The translations under genes were made by a program, and so were the position numbers. Shown in pieces: positions 49,654-58,224 of a stretch of DNA of 64,000 bases. Where the stretch lies: assembly GCF_016134045.1 (NCBI RefSeq), contig NZ_CP065915.1:2170001-2234000 (forward strand). Reading direction: 5' to 3'. Position 1 is the stretch's first letter, and every line of letters starts with the position of its first letter. Source of the DNA: Pelagovum pacificum (lineage in GTDB: Bacteria; Pseudomonadota; Alphaproteobacteria; Rhodobacterales; Rhodobacteraceae). Below the pieces are notes generated by a model, which saw only the letters and a list, made by a program, of their open reading frames with translations, had not been told where the DNA came from and made no database searches.

Positions 49654-52323
49654 TCAGCCGCGGCCGATGGACCACCATCCGCGCCGTTTCGGCTTTTCTT
49701 CGGTGTCGCCGTTGGCGGCGACCGGCTCGCGCTCTTCCGCCTGCGGTTCCGGTGCGGGCTCGGGGGCCGGTTCCGGTGCGGGCTGTTGCGCGACCGGCTC
49801 TTCGGCCGGTGCTTCGGGCGCAGGTTCTTCTGCCGGTGCTTCCTCGGCTGGCGCTTCGGCAACCGGTTCAGCGGAGGGTGCCTCTGCAGCGGTATCCGCG
49901 GGCGCAGGCGCTTCGGCCTCGGGCGCAGGGGTGTCCGCAACAGGGGCTTCGGCCACGACGGGAGCTTCCGGTGCGGGCGCCTCGGGCTGGGCCTCCGCCT
50001 CGGCGGCAGCGGCGGCTTCAGCCTCCGCAGCCTTCTGCGCGGCGGTCTTGCGACGCGAGCGGGTCCGCTTCTTCGGCTTCTCGGCCTCGTCCGGCGCGGC
50101 CTCGGCCGCCTCGGCAGGAACCTCCGCCGGAGCTTCGGCGGGTGTCTCCGCCGCCTCGGCGGGCGCGGATTGCGCGTCGGTGCTGTCGCTGCCCGACTCG
50201 CCGCTGTGTCCGTTATCCCCGTTCTCGCCGTTCTCGCCGTTTTCACCGTTAGAGCCGGAGCCCTTCCGGCGGCGACGACGCCGACGGCGCTTCTTCGGCT
50301 TCTCTTCCGGCTCCGGAGTCGGCTCTTCGACGACTTCGGCGACCACCTCTTCCTCTTCGACCTCCTCGACGGAGACCATGTCGGAGGAGATCACCGGCGC
50401 TTCGACCTCGGGCACGTTGCGCGTCGCGGTCTTGAACTTCTCGAGCGCGAAGTCCGGTGAGATCAGCGTGGGATCACCCTCGATGCGCACGGACAGGCCG
50501 TAGCGCGCCTCGATTCCGGCGACGTGCTCGCGCTTCTGGTTGATGAGGAAGTTCGCGATCCCGACGGGCGCCTTGACGAGCACCTCGCGGGAGCGGCCGC
50601 GCACGCCTTCTTCCTCGATCTGGCGGAGGATCGACAGCGCGACGTTGTCGTCGGAGCGCAACAGGCCCGTGCCGTGGCAGTGCGAACAAGGCTGGGTCGT
50701 CGCCTCGAGCATCCCCGGGCGCAGGCGCTGGCGGGACATCTCGAGCAGGCCGAAGCCGGAGATGCGCCCCACCTGGATGCGGGCGCGGTCGGTCTTCAGC
50801 TTGTCCTTCAGGCGCTTCTCGACGGCGGCGTTGTTCTTGCGCTCGTCCATGTCGATGAAGTCGATGACGATCAGGCCGGCGAGGTCGCGCAGACGCAGCT
50901 GGCGGGCCACCTCGTCAGCGGCCTCGAGGTTGGTCTTGACGGCGGTCTGCTCGATCGAGCCTTCCTTGGTGGCCCGGCCGGAGTTGACGTCGATGGCGAC
51001 CAGCGCCTCGGTCACGCCGATCACGATATAGCCCCCCGACGGCAGCTGCACGGTCGGGTTGAACATCGAGTTGAGGTAGCTCTCGACCTGGTGGCGCGCG
51101 TAGAGCGGCATCGGGTCGATGTAGTTCTTCACGTTCTTGGCGTGGGACGGCATGATCATCTTCATGAAGTCCTTGGCCACCCGGTAGCCGGCCTCGCCTT
51201 CGACGATCACCTCGTCGATCTCCTTGGAGTAGAGATCACGGATCGACCGCTTGATGAGGTTGCCTTCCTCGTAGATCGGCGCGGGCGCGATCGACTTGAG
51301 CGTCAGCTCGCGGATCTGCTCCCACAGGCGCTGCAGGTACTCGTAGTCGCGCTTGATCTCGGTCTTGGTGCGCTGGCTGCCGGCAGTGCGGATGATGAGG
51401 CCGGCCCCCTCGGGGACGTCCATCGCCGAGGCGATTTCCTTGAGCTTTTTGCGGTCGGCTGCATTGGTGATCTTGCGGGAGATGCCGCCGCCACGGGCGG
51501 TGTTGGGCATCAGCACGCAATAGCGGCCGGCGAGGCTGAGGTAGGTGGTCAGGGCCGCGCCCTTGTTGCCACGCTCTTCCTTGACGACCTGCACCAGCAT
51601 GACCTGGCGCACCTTCACGACTTCCTGGATCTTGTACTTGCGCGGGCGCGGCTTGCGGGCCGGGCGCACGTCTTCCTGATCGTCCTCGTCGGCGACCGAC
51701 TCGATATCGGACGCGCCGTTGTCGTCGGACGTCGCATCGTCGGATTCCGCGCCCTCGTCGTCCGAGGACGGCGTGTCGACCGGCGTCTCGGCGACCGTTT
51801 CCATCGGGCTCAGCCCCTCGTCGTCGGCGTTGTCGCCATCGTCGAGGTCGATCGTCTCCATGCCCGCGATCTCGGGGCCGGAGGTCTCGGCACCGGTATC
51901 CTTGACCTCTTCCGTCGCGACCGCATCGCTGCTGTCGGTGGAGGCCGCCTTGGAGCGGGACCGGCTGCGCGAGCGCGAGCGCTTCTTCGGCGCGGGCTTC
52001 TCGTCACCCTCGTCCTCGGCCCGCTGGCTTTCGGCAAAGGCCTTTTCCTCGGCCAGCAGCGCTTCGCGGTCGGCGATCGGGATCTGGTAATAGTCGGGGT
52101 GGATTTCCGAGAAGGCGAGGAAGCCGTGGCGGTTCCCGCCGTAGTCCACGAAGGCGGCCTGCAGCGAGGGTTCGACCCTCGTCACTTTCGCCAGGTAGAT
52201 GTTGCCGGCTAGCTGACGCTTTGCCTGCGCTTCGAAGTCGAACTCCTCGACCTTGTTTCCGTCGACCACCACGACGCGGGTTTCCTCCGCGTGGGTGGCA
52301 TCGATGAGCATTTTCTTTGCCAT
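49654..52323 (-). CDS. rne: Ribonuclease E
   Basis: This 889-residue endoribonuclease is central to mRNA decay and rRNA/tRNA processing. The catalytic N half starts MAKKMLIDATHAEETRVVVVDGNKVEEFDFE. Its S1 domain is split by a long acidic/basic insertion (about 105-260, with an RSRSRSRSRSK run), typical of alphaproteobacterial RNase E. The active-site aspartates lie in VAIDVNSGRAT and GLIVIDFIDM, and the Zn-link is CSHCHGTG. The C-terminal 300 residues are disordered, with basic clusters, GENGENGENGDNG repeats and Ala/Pro/Glu runs. The ATG at 52323 is preferred over an upstream in-frame start. A long leader precedes it. Confidence 0.96.
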   Translation of the reverse strand: MAKKMLIDATHAEETRVVVVDGNKVEEFDFEAQAKRQLAGNIYLAKVTRVEPSLQAAFVDYGGNRHGFLAFSEIHPDYYQIPIADREALLAEEKAFAESQRAEDEGDEKPAPKKRSRSRSRSRSKAASTDSSDAVATEEVKDTGAETSGPEIAGMETIDLDDGDNADDEGLSPMETVAETPVDTPSSDDEGAESDDATSDDNGASDIESVADEDDQEDVRPARKPRPRKYKIQEVVKVRQVMLVQVVKEERGNKGAALTTYLSLAGRYCVLMPNTARGGGISRKITNAADRKKLKEIASAMDVPEGAGLIIRTAGSQRTKTEIKRDYEYLQRLWEQIRELTLKSIAPAPIYEEGNLIKRSIRDLYSKEIDEVIVEGEAGYRVAKDFMKMIMPSHAKNVKNYIDPMPLYARHQVESYLNSMFNPTVQLPSGGYIVIGVTEALVAIDVNSGRATKEGSIEQTAVKTNLEAADEVARQLRLRDLAGLIVIDFIDMDERKNNAAVEKRLKDKLKTDRARIQVGRISGFGLLEMSRQRLRPGMLEATTQPCSHCHGTGLLRSDDNVALSILRQIEEEGVRGRSREVLVKAPVGIANFLINQKREHVAGIEARYGLSVRIEGDPTLISPDFALEKFKTATRNVPEVEAPVISSDMVSVEEVEEEEVVAEVVEEPTPEPEEKPKKRRRRRRRRKGSGSNGENGENGENGDNGHSGESGSDSTDAQSAPAEAAETPAEAPAEVPAEAAEAAPDEAEKPKKRTRSRRKTAAQKAAEAEAAAAAEAEAQPEAPAPEAPVVAEAPVADTPAPEAEAPAPADTAAEAPSAEPVAEAPAEEAPAEEPAPEAPAEEPVAQQPAPEPAPEPAPEPQAEEREPVAANGDTEEKPKRRGWWSIGRG

Positions 52324-52825
52324 GTTGTCCGTCTGCACGACAGCCGCAAGGCGCCCCCAGGGGGCGCCGAAGTCCGCTTATCGTGTCTGATTGTGGCGAT
52401 GAGAGCGGCGCGGTCGGAGGCCGGGCCCCTCGGGGCCGTCGGTCGTCCGACTTTTAGCGCCTCGCGCCTCATCGCGTTTCTTCTCCGGCGCGGCGTGGGG
52501 GCCGTGCCAATTGTGGCCCGCTTTGCCGGAGCCTCCGGTGTACGGGCTGTTCGGGGGGCCTGACGGCCCGATCGGTCTGTTCGAGGCGGCAGAGTCGATG
52601 CCCGCCAGGTGCCTGAAACAGCGAAACTTTCCGGCCCCATCCGCGCTACGGCGCACGGCAGGACCGTTCGTCTACATAAGGGAAAGACACACAAGGTTAC
52701 AATGGGCAATCCACAGGCGTGGGTTGCGAGGTGGACCGAGTGACGCAGTGGCGCGCCGGATCGTTGCAAATCCACAACCTGTGGTCGCATCGCGCACATC
52801 TGGCAGGCACAGGTGGTTCGGCGCT
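52324..52825 (-). promoter_or_regulatory. Long structured leader and promoter region of rne
   Basis: This is 502 bases without a gene. GGCGCCCC-CAG-GGGGCGCC (52350-52368) and a stem around 52420-52445 lie near the start. A weak -35/-10 pair on the minus strand (TTGTAA, 17-bp spacer, TTATGT; about 52676-52705) would give a leader of about 340 nt. E. coli rne uses a 361-nt leader for self-regulation by RNase E; a similar mechanism is inferred, not shown. Confidence 0.4.
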
Positions 52826-53239
52826 TCAGAATTGCCAGCCGGGCAAGGCGGCGGCCTGGCGAATCCAGTCGCGGAATTGCGCCTCGTCGAGGGCGAGGTC
52901 CTCGTAGACGTGAAGGTAGCGCGTGTTCGGGTCCTTGGAGCCGACGGGGGGCATCGGTGACAGGTCCGCGCCCCGGAAGAAGGTGATCTTCAGGTATTTC
53001 GTGATGCAGTGGAAGGCGACGATGTATCCCTGGCCCGGCAGCCCGTAGAACGGCGTATTCCATCGCACCGCCTTCTGCGCCTCGCCGATCTCGTCGGTGA
53101 TGATCCGGTCGAGCATCACGCCCGCGTCGTGCTTCCAGCCGGGCATCGCGGCGATGTAGTCCTGCACCGGGCCATCGCCATCGCCCTTCGGGATCTGGGG
53201 GTTGCCACCCGAAAGCAGCTTTACCTTGCCGTCCGTCAT
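52826..53239 (-). CDS. DUF1801 (YdhG-like) domain protein
   Basis: This 137-residue protein has the YdhG/DUF1801 pattern: VQDYIAAMPGWKHDAGVMLDRIITDEIGEAQKAVRWNTPFYGL, then an ITKYLKITFFRGADL section and a YLHVYEDLALDEAQFRDWI tail. The fold is SufE-like/IscU-related in some members; function unknown. It is the last gene of the ArsR/AHSA1 operon, a frequent companion set in proteobacteria. The ATG is 7 bases after the end of the broken membrane gene. Confidence 0.85.
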   Translation of the reverse strand: MTDGKVKLLSGGNPQIPKGDGDGPVQDYIAAMPGWKHDAGVMLDRIITDEIGEAQKAVRWNTPFYGLPGQGYIVAFHCITKYLKITFFRGADLSPMPPVGSKDPNTRYLHVYEDLALDEAQFRDWIRQAAALPGWQF

Positions 53240-53246
53240 CTGAGCC

Positions 53247-53462
53247 TCACCACGCGACCGTCCTGCGCCCGAAGTATGGTAGCACGAACAGGCAGATCCC
53301 GCTCGCCGAAAGCGCGAACAGCGGCACGAGCGCGAGCAGGTAGACCCCGACGGGCGGCTCGGTGATGCCGGCGAAGATCACGCCGGCATTGACGATGACC
53401 GCGATGGTGAAGGCCATCGGGCACTAGCGGTGGAATTGCCGGACCGCGCGGGTGAGGGTCAT
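53247..53462 (-). pseudogene. Small two-helix membrane protein gene interrupted by an in-frame TAG
   Basis: The frame has a good start (AGGAG, then ATG at 53462) and reads MTLTRAVRQFHR, TAG (53426-53424), then CPMAFTIAVIVNAGVIF and two hydrophobic segments to a TGA at 53249 (71 codons in all). A Trp (TGG) at codon 13 would restore FHRWCPMAF, the pattern seen in related small membrane proteins of such operons. The TAG is probably a G-to-A nonsense change or a base-call error. Translation could restart at the ATG at 53417, which would give a 56-residue product. It lies between the AHSA1 and DUF1801 genes. Confidence 0.65.
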
Positions 53463-53486
53463 GCCCTGTCTCCTGATACCGCCGGA

Positions 53487-53885
53487 TCACTCGGTGCGAT
53501 CGAGCAGCTGCTCGAGCTGGCCAAAGTAATTTTCCCAGCCGTAGCGGGCGCCGCCAAGCTCCTGCGGGCGCTCGGGGGTGAAACCGGACTGCTCCATCCG
53601 GAGCCGGGTTCCCGTCGCGGTTTCGGTCAGGGTCAGCGTGACGATGCTGCGCAGCTCGAACGCGTCCCAACGGTAGACCAGCCGGTGGTGCGGCTCGATC
53701 TCCAGCACTTCGCAGTCCGCAGCGCCCCACTCGCCCGAGAAGGTGAATTTCGCGCCTGTCTCCGGGCGGAAGTCAGTCTTCATCAGCCACTCCTCCAGCA
53801 GGTGGGGCTGGGTCAGTGCGCGCCAGAGTTTCTCCGGCGCGTGAGGGAACTCGCGCTCGACGGTGACGGTGCGGGTTTCGGTCAT
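53487..53885 (-). CDS. AHSA1/SRPBCC domain protein
   Basis: This 132-residue START-like protein is of the activator-of-Hsp90-homologue-1 group: VTVEREFPHAPEKLWRALTQPHLLEEWLMKTDF at the start, GEWGAADCEVLEIEPHHRLVYRWD in the middle, and a C-terminal helix GWENYFGQLEQLLDRTE. Genes of this type are typically paired with ArsR regulators. Its ATG overlaps the ArsR stop (4 bp). Ligand unknown. Confidence 0.92.
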   Translation of the reverse strand: MTETRTVTVEREFPHAPEKLWRALTQPHLLEEWLMKTDFRPETGAKFTFSGEWGAADCEVLEIEPHHRLVYRWDAFELRSIVTLTLTETATGTRLRMEQSGFTPERPQELGGARYGWENYFGQLEQLLDRTE

Positions 53886-54205
53886 TGGTCCATCCTTTTC
53901 AGCAGCGCGTCGAGCGCATCGAACCTGTCTTCCCAGAATCCGGCCATCTCGCGTGTCCAGCCGACGAGCGGCGCAAGTGCCTGGGGACGCGCGGAATAAC
54001 GGGTCTGCCGGCCCTCGGGCGTGTCGGTGACGAGGCCGGCCTCCTTCAGCACGCGCAGATGCTTGGAGACGGCAGGTTGCGACACCCCTGCCCGCTCGGT
54101 CAGCGCGCCGACCGTCAGGTCGCCGTCCCGGCAGAGCCGTTCAAACAGCGCCCGGCGCGTCGGGTCCGCGAGGGATCGGAACAGGTCGTCGTTGGGGGTG
54201 ACCAC
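53882..54205 (-). CDS. ArsR/SmtB-family transcriptional regulator
   Basis: This 107-residue winged-helix regulator has LFRSLADPTRRALFERLC, the recognition helix in GVSQPAVSKHLRVLKEAGLV, and the wing GRQTRYSARPQ. It lacks the metal-binding ELCVCDL motif and other cysteine ligands, so it belongs to the non-metal group usually found with AHSA1 genes. It leads the operon and is probably autoregulated; an inverted repeat lies just upstream. Confidence 0.93.
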   Translation of the reverse strand: MVTPNDDLFRSLADPTRRALFERLCRDGDLTVGALTERAGVSQPAVSKHLRVLKEAGLVTDTPEGRQTRYSARPQALAPLVGWTREMAGFWEDRFDALDALLKRMDQ

Positions 54206-54220
54206 GTTTCATAACCTTTT

Positions 54221-54247
54221 GGCTATTGGTTGAAGCGACTCATAGCC
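54221..54247 (-). promoter_or_regulatory. Inverted repeat upstream of the ArsR gene, candidate operator
   Basis: GGCTAT (54221-54226) faces ATAGCC (54242-54247) with a 15-bp centre, 16 bases before the ArsR start, in a short AT-rich patch. This is a typical position for autorepression. A nested ACC/GGT symmetry (ATAACC, TTGGTT) flanks it. Confidence 0.4.
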
Positions 54248-54276
54248 ACACGATTATGATTCCGTCAAGCCGCAAC

Positions 54277-54367
54277 CGGACACCTGACGCGAAACAGCCA
54301 TGCGCCCGGTATCGGACACATGGCTGTTGTTCGGACAGTCACCGGACAGATGTCCGGTAGCGGTCAG
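54277..54367 (-). repeat. Cluster of TGTCCG/CGGACA hexamers (cluster 2)
   Basis: Exact hexamers occur at 54277, 54313, 54332, 54343 and 54351. It also has CAGCCATG...CATGGCTG arms around 54296-54326 and CGGACA-GA-TGTCCG (54343-54356). The minus-strand ACTGACCGCTACCGGACATCTGTCCG matches cluster 1 at 21 of 26 bases. It follows the dctD stop. Confidence 0.7.
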
Positions 54368-55699
54368 TCAGAGATAGTCGGACCGCTGAAGCTGATACTT
54401 CGCCATCTTCTCGTTCAGGGTCCGGCGCGGCAGGCAGAGCTCTTCCATCACCGCGACGATGGAACCCTTGTGGCGGCGCATCGTGTTGTCGATCAGCATC
54501 CGCTCGAACGCCTCGACGAACTCCTTCAGCGGCTTGCCCTCGGTGGTCATGGCGGGCTCGCTCTCGGCGTTGTCGGCCATCAGCAGGGAGGCGATGGTCC
54601 CGGTGCCGCGACGGTTCTGCAGCACGGCACGTTCGGCCACGTTTATCAGCTGGCGCACGTTGCCGGGCCACGGGGCCTGCAGGAGTTGCGCGGCTTCCTG
54701 GGCGGAAACCTGGGGCGCGTCACAGCCGTATTCGTCGGCGAACTGCTCGGACAGGCGGGTGAACAGCGACAGGATGTCCTCGCCCCGCTGGCGCAGCGGC
54801 GGAACCGTGACGCGCAGCGCGGCGAGCCGGTAGAACAGGTCCGCGCGCAGCACGTCCTCGCAGGTCTTGCCCTCGTCCTGCAGATTGCAGATCGCGATAA
54901 TCCGGGTCTCCGCCGGCGTGCCCTGCTCGTTCAGCGCGGTCAGCAGTCGGGCCTGCAGCGCGGGCGACAACGCCTCGACATCTTCCAGCACCAGCGTGCC
55001 GCCGCGCGCCTCTTCCATCGCCGGGATCGGGTCGTCCTGCTCTACCGGGCCGAACAGACGACGGGTCAGCGCCTCCTCGTCGTAGGCGGAACAGGAGATC
55101 AGAACGAACCGCTTGTTGGCACGGGCCCCGACGGCGTGCAGGGCATGGGCGACGAGCGTCTTGCCGGTGCCGGTCTCCCCCTCGATCAGGCAGTGGCCGT
55201 CGGCCTGACCGAGATCGAGGATGTCCTCCTTCAGCCGTTCCATGACGGGCGAGGATCCGATCAGCTTGGACATGATCGCGGAGCCGTCCGACAGCTCACG
55301 CCGCAGCGCCCGGTTGTCGAGCGTCAGCCGCCGCGCCTGTGTCGCCTTCTTGGCAAGCTCGGTCATCCGGTCGGGGTTGAAGGGCTTCTCGAGGAAATCG
55401 TAGGCGCCGATGCGCATCGCTTCCACGGCCATCGGCACGTCGCCGTGGCCCGTGATCATGATGACCGGAAGAGTGCTGTCCACACCCTTGATCTTCTTGA
55501 GGAATTGCATGCCGTCCATGCCCGGCATCTTGATGTCGCTCACGACGATGCCGGGGTAGTCGGGGTTCAGCCCCTTCAGCGCGTCCTCCGCGCTCGCAAA
55601 GGTCTCCGTGTCGTAGCCCGACAGGGCCAGCCACTGGCTAATGGATTGCCGCATGTCTTTTTCGTCGTCGACGATCGCGATCTTCATAGCCTGAGCCAT
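54368..55699 (-). CDS. dctD: C4-dicarboxylate response regulator (NtrC family, lacks GAFTGA)
   Basis: This 443-residue response regulator has a receiver domain (1-120: DD11/12, phospho-acceptor D55, K105), an AAA+ domain (about 148-370) and a C-terminal Fis-type helix-turn-helix (MEELCLPRRTLNEKMAKY). Walker A is GETGTGKTLVA (174-184), Walker B is GTLVLEDVEAL, and R-finger region RADLFYRL is present. The L1 loop is shortened: RRLFGPVEQDDPIPAMEEARGG replaces the usual LFGHExGAFTGA... segment by about 20 residues. It therefore probably cannot contact sigma54 in the normal way. It pairs with dctB, 11 bases upstream. Confidence 0.88.
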   Translation of the reverse strand: MAQAMKIAIVDDEKDMRQSISQWLALSGYDTETFASAEDALKGLNPDYPGIVVSDIKMPGMDGMQFLKKIKGVDSTLPVIMITGHGDVPMAVEAMRIGAYDFLEKPFNPDRMTELAKKATQARRLTLDNRALRRELSDGSAIMSKLIGSSPVMERLKEDILDLGQADGHCLIEGETGTGKTLVAHALHAVGARANKRFVLISCSAYDEEALTRRLFGPVEQDDPIPAMEEARGGTLVLEDVEALSPALQARLLTALNEQGTPAETRIIAICNLQDEGKTCEDVLRADLFYRLAALRVTVPPLRQRGEDILSLFTRLSEQFADEYGCDAPQVSAQEAAQLLQAPWPGNVRQLINVAERAVLQNRRGTGTIASLLMADNAESEPAMTTEGKPLKEFVEAFERMLIDNTMRRHKGSIVAVMEELCLPRRTLNEKMAKYQLQRSDYL

Positions 55700-55710
55700 G
55701 AGACTTCACC

Positions 55711-57471
55711 TCACTCCGCTGCGTCCAGTTCTTCCCGGTCTTTCCAGATCGGCAGCTGGACCTCGAAGACCGCGCCGCCATCGGCGGCGTTGCGGGCGGT
55801 CAACCGCCCGCCGAAATCGGAGACGATCCCGGACGAGATCGCCAGTCCCAAGCCAACGCCGTCTCCGGGCTGCTTGGTGGTGTAGAAAGGTTCGAACAGG
55901 GCATCGAGGTCCTCGATCCCGTCACCATTATCGCGCACTGTCAGCCGCACAGTGTCCCCGGCCGCCAGCAGGATGTCGATCTGCGGCTCCTTGGAGGTCT
56001 TGGTGGCATCGAGCGCGTTCCTCAACAGGTTGATGATGACCTGCTCCAGCCGGAGCCGGTCACCGAGTATCAACACCGGATCGCCCGGAAGGGTCCGCGT
56101 CAGATTGACCGATCGGGCCTTCAGCTGCGGCTCCATCATCGACAGGGCCGACAGGACGGCCGCGCGGGCGTCGACCGGCTCGAACTGCTCGGCGCCTTTC
56201 CTCGCATAGGACTTGAGCTGGCGGGTGATCGCCCCCATGCGCTCGATCAGGTCGTCGATCCGCTGGAAGGAGGCGAGCGCCTCCTCGTTGCGCTTGCGGT
56301 TCATCAGCAGCCGCGCGCCGGCGAGGTAGGTTTTCATCGCCGCGAGCGGCTGGTTGAGTTCGTGACTGACGGCCGCCGACATCTCGCCGAGGGCGGCAAG
56401 TTTCGACGATTGCGCGAGCGTCTGCTCTGCGACCTCCAGCGACTTCTCCATCTTGTCGCGTTCGGCGATGGCGCGCTGAAGCTGGCGGTTCAGCTGACGG
56501 AGCTCGGCGGACTCCCGCTGGAAGAACAGGATGCGCGACGCGGCCTTGCGGCTCAGCAGCCAGAAGATGCCCGCCAGCAGGATCGCGAAGCCCATGATCT
56601 CGAGCGCGAGGACCCCGTTCACCCGCTCGCGCACGGATGCGTAGGTGGTGAAGGTCACCATCTTCCAACCCCGGAACGGCACCCGCGTCTCGTTGCGCAT
56701 GACCGCCTCGCCACGCAGGTAGGCGTCCACGGGCAGTGCGCTCCAGTCCTGAGTGACGCGGATCGCGCGTTCGATCGCAGACGGTGCGGACTGCCGGGTC
56801 AGCGCCTCGGCCTCGGTCAGGCCGCGCCAGCGGGGTTCGGTCGACAGGATGATCCGCCCCTCGCTGTCGGACACGAAGACCGCGTCGGCGATGCCCGCCC
56901 ACGAGCGTTCCAGCGTGGCGAGGTCCACGGTCACGACGATCGCGCCGATGGCCGAGCCGCTGTCCTCAAGCTTGCGGGAATAGGCGAACTGGTAGCCGCC
57001 GCTGTCCAGCTCGGTGACGTTGAACACCGTCCCGCTCGCCCGCAGCGCGTCGACGAAATAGGGAGCGGAGCGATGGATCTCGCCCAGCCGGTTGCGGTCG
57101 GTCGCGGCCACCGTGCGCCCGTCCCGGTCCAGCAGGATCAGGGAGGCCGCGTCGATCTCCTCGACGAAGGACATCAGCCGCTGCGTGGATTGCGTGTAGT
57201 CGGACGAATTCAGAGCCGAGATCAGCGCCGGGTCCCGCACCAGAAGCTGCGGCACGATAGAGGCGCGCTGAAGCTCGGAAATCAGGTTGCCGACATAGAG
57301 GGTCGAGCGGACCTCCGCGCGGTTACGCGTGGTCTCCGTGAACCTCTGGGTGAGAAACTGGTTGGTGACGAAGACGACCACCACGGCAAGCACCACCAGA
57401 ACCGCGAATGCGGTGCGCATTGGCCAACGCAGGTTGTTCCTGCTCAGCGGCTCGGCGGTGGTCTCGTTCAT
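55711..57471 (-). CDS. dctB: C4-dicarboxylate sensor histidine kinase
   Basis: This 586-residue membrane kinase has a TM helix (about 20-42) and a periplasmic double-Cache sensor domain (about 45-285, with FAYSRKLEDSGSAIGAIVVTVDL). A second TM helix (about 288-310) and a coiled coil (about 315-360) follow, then HisKA with the phospho-acceptor in AAVSHELNQPLAAMKTY and HATPase_c (N box INLLRNALDAT, G1 DNGDGI, G2 GVGLGLAIS). The layout and SHELNQPL motif are those of DctB. The dctPQM transporter it should control is not in this window. Confidence 0.9.
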   Translation of the reverse strand: MNETTAEPLSRNNLRWPMRTAFAVLVVLAVVVVFVTNQFLTQRFTETTRNRAEVRSTLYVGNLISELQRASIVPQLLVRDPALISALNSSDYTQSTQRLMSFVEEIDAASLILLDRDGRTVAATDRNRLGEIHRSAPYFVDALRASGTVFNVTELDSGGYQFAYSRKLEDSGSAIGAIVVTVDLATLERSWAGIADAVFVSDSEGRIILSTEPRWRGLTEAEALTRQSAPSAIERAIRVTQDWSALPVDAYLRGEAVMRNETRVPFRGWKMVTFTTYASVRERVNGVLALEIMGFAILLAGIFWLLSRKAASRILFFQRESAELRQLNRQLQRAIAERDKMEKSLEVAEQTLAQSSKLAALGEMSAAVSHELNQPLAAMKTYLAGARLLMNRKRNEEALASFQRIDDLIERMGAITRQLKSYARKGAEQFEPVDARAAVLSALSMMEPQLKARSVNLTRTLPGDPVLILGDRLRLEQVIINLLRNALDATKTSKEPQIDILLAAGDTVRLTVRDNGDGIEDLDALFEPFYTTKQPGDGVGLGLAISSGIVSDFGGRLTARNAADGGAVFEVQLPIWKDREELDAAE

Positions 57472-57516
57472 GATGTGAATTTACGTGCCCACAGGCCCGC
57501 CAGCAAGGTAAGCCCC

Positions 57517-58185
57517 TCAGGCGGTCGCCAAAGCGCCGACAAGCGAGCGGAAAAGCGCCATTCCGTCGGTGCCGCCGTGTGTTTCGTCCACCGCTCGCTC
57601 CGGGTGCGGCATCAGGCCGAGGACGCGGCGGTTCTCCGACAGCACGCCGGCGATATCGTCCTGGCTGCCGTTCGGGTTCGTCTCATAGCGGAAGGCGATG
57701 CGGTACTCGTCACGCAGTTTCGCCAGCGTATCGGGGTCGGCGAAGTAGTTGCCGTCGTGGTGCGCGACAGGGAAGGACACGGTCTGACCGTACGTGTAGC
57801 CCTCGGTGAAGGCGGACGACGCGGTCTCGACCCGGAGGCCAAGCGACTTGCAGACGAACTTCAGCCCCGCGTTGCGCATCAGTACACCCGGCAGCAGGCC
57901 GGTTTCGGTCAGCACCTGGAACCCGTTGCAGACGCCGAGGACGTAGCCGCCCCGCTCTGCATGGGCGACGATCGCGCGGCAGATCGGCGAATTCGCCGCG
58001 ATCGCGCCGCAACGCAGGTAATCGCCGAAGGAGAAGCCACCGGGAACCGCGACCAGGTCAACGCCGTCGGGCAGCGTCGCGTCCTTGTGCCAGACCATCG
58101 ACACGTCGGCCCCCGCCTCGCGCAGGGCGACGGCCATGTCGCGGTCGCAGTTGCTTCCGGGGAAGACGATCACGGCAGCTTTCAT
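57517..58185 (-). CDS. purQ: Phosphoribosylformylglycinamidine synthase subunit PurQ
   Basis: This 222-residue glutaminase component of the three-part FGAM synthase (PurL/PurQ/PurS) works in purine synthesis. The nucleophile is in [13 protein letters not shown], and the triad His/Glu are in [11 protein letters not shown]. The oxyanion segment [16 protein letters not shown] is intact. It supplies ammonia to PurL, which is not in view. It lies 2.3 kb from purS, with three unrelated genes between. Confidence 0.96.
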   Translation of the reverse strand: MKAAVIVFPGSNCDRDMAVALREAGADVSMVWHKDATLPDGVDLVAVPGGFSFGDYLRCGAIAANSPICRAIVAHAERGGYVLGVCNGFQVLTETGLLPGVLMRNAGLKFVCKSLGLRVETASSAFTEGYTYGQTVSFPVAHHDGNYFADPDTLAKLRDEYRIAFRYETNPNGSQDDIAGVLSENRRVLGLMPHPERAVDETHGGTDGMALFRSLVGALATA

Positions 58186-58224
58186 CGCGTCTCTCCTGTC
58201 ACCGATGCGGCGTGTTCCGGCGCC

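Noticed and set aside
49472..50503. A plus-strand frame rich in Ser/Ala/Gly repeats
   Set aside because: It is the antisense of the Ala/Glu/Pro repeats of RNase E, not a secreted repeat protein.
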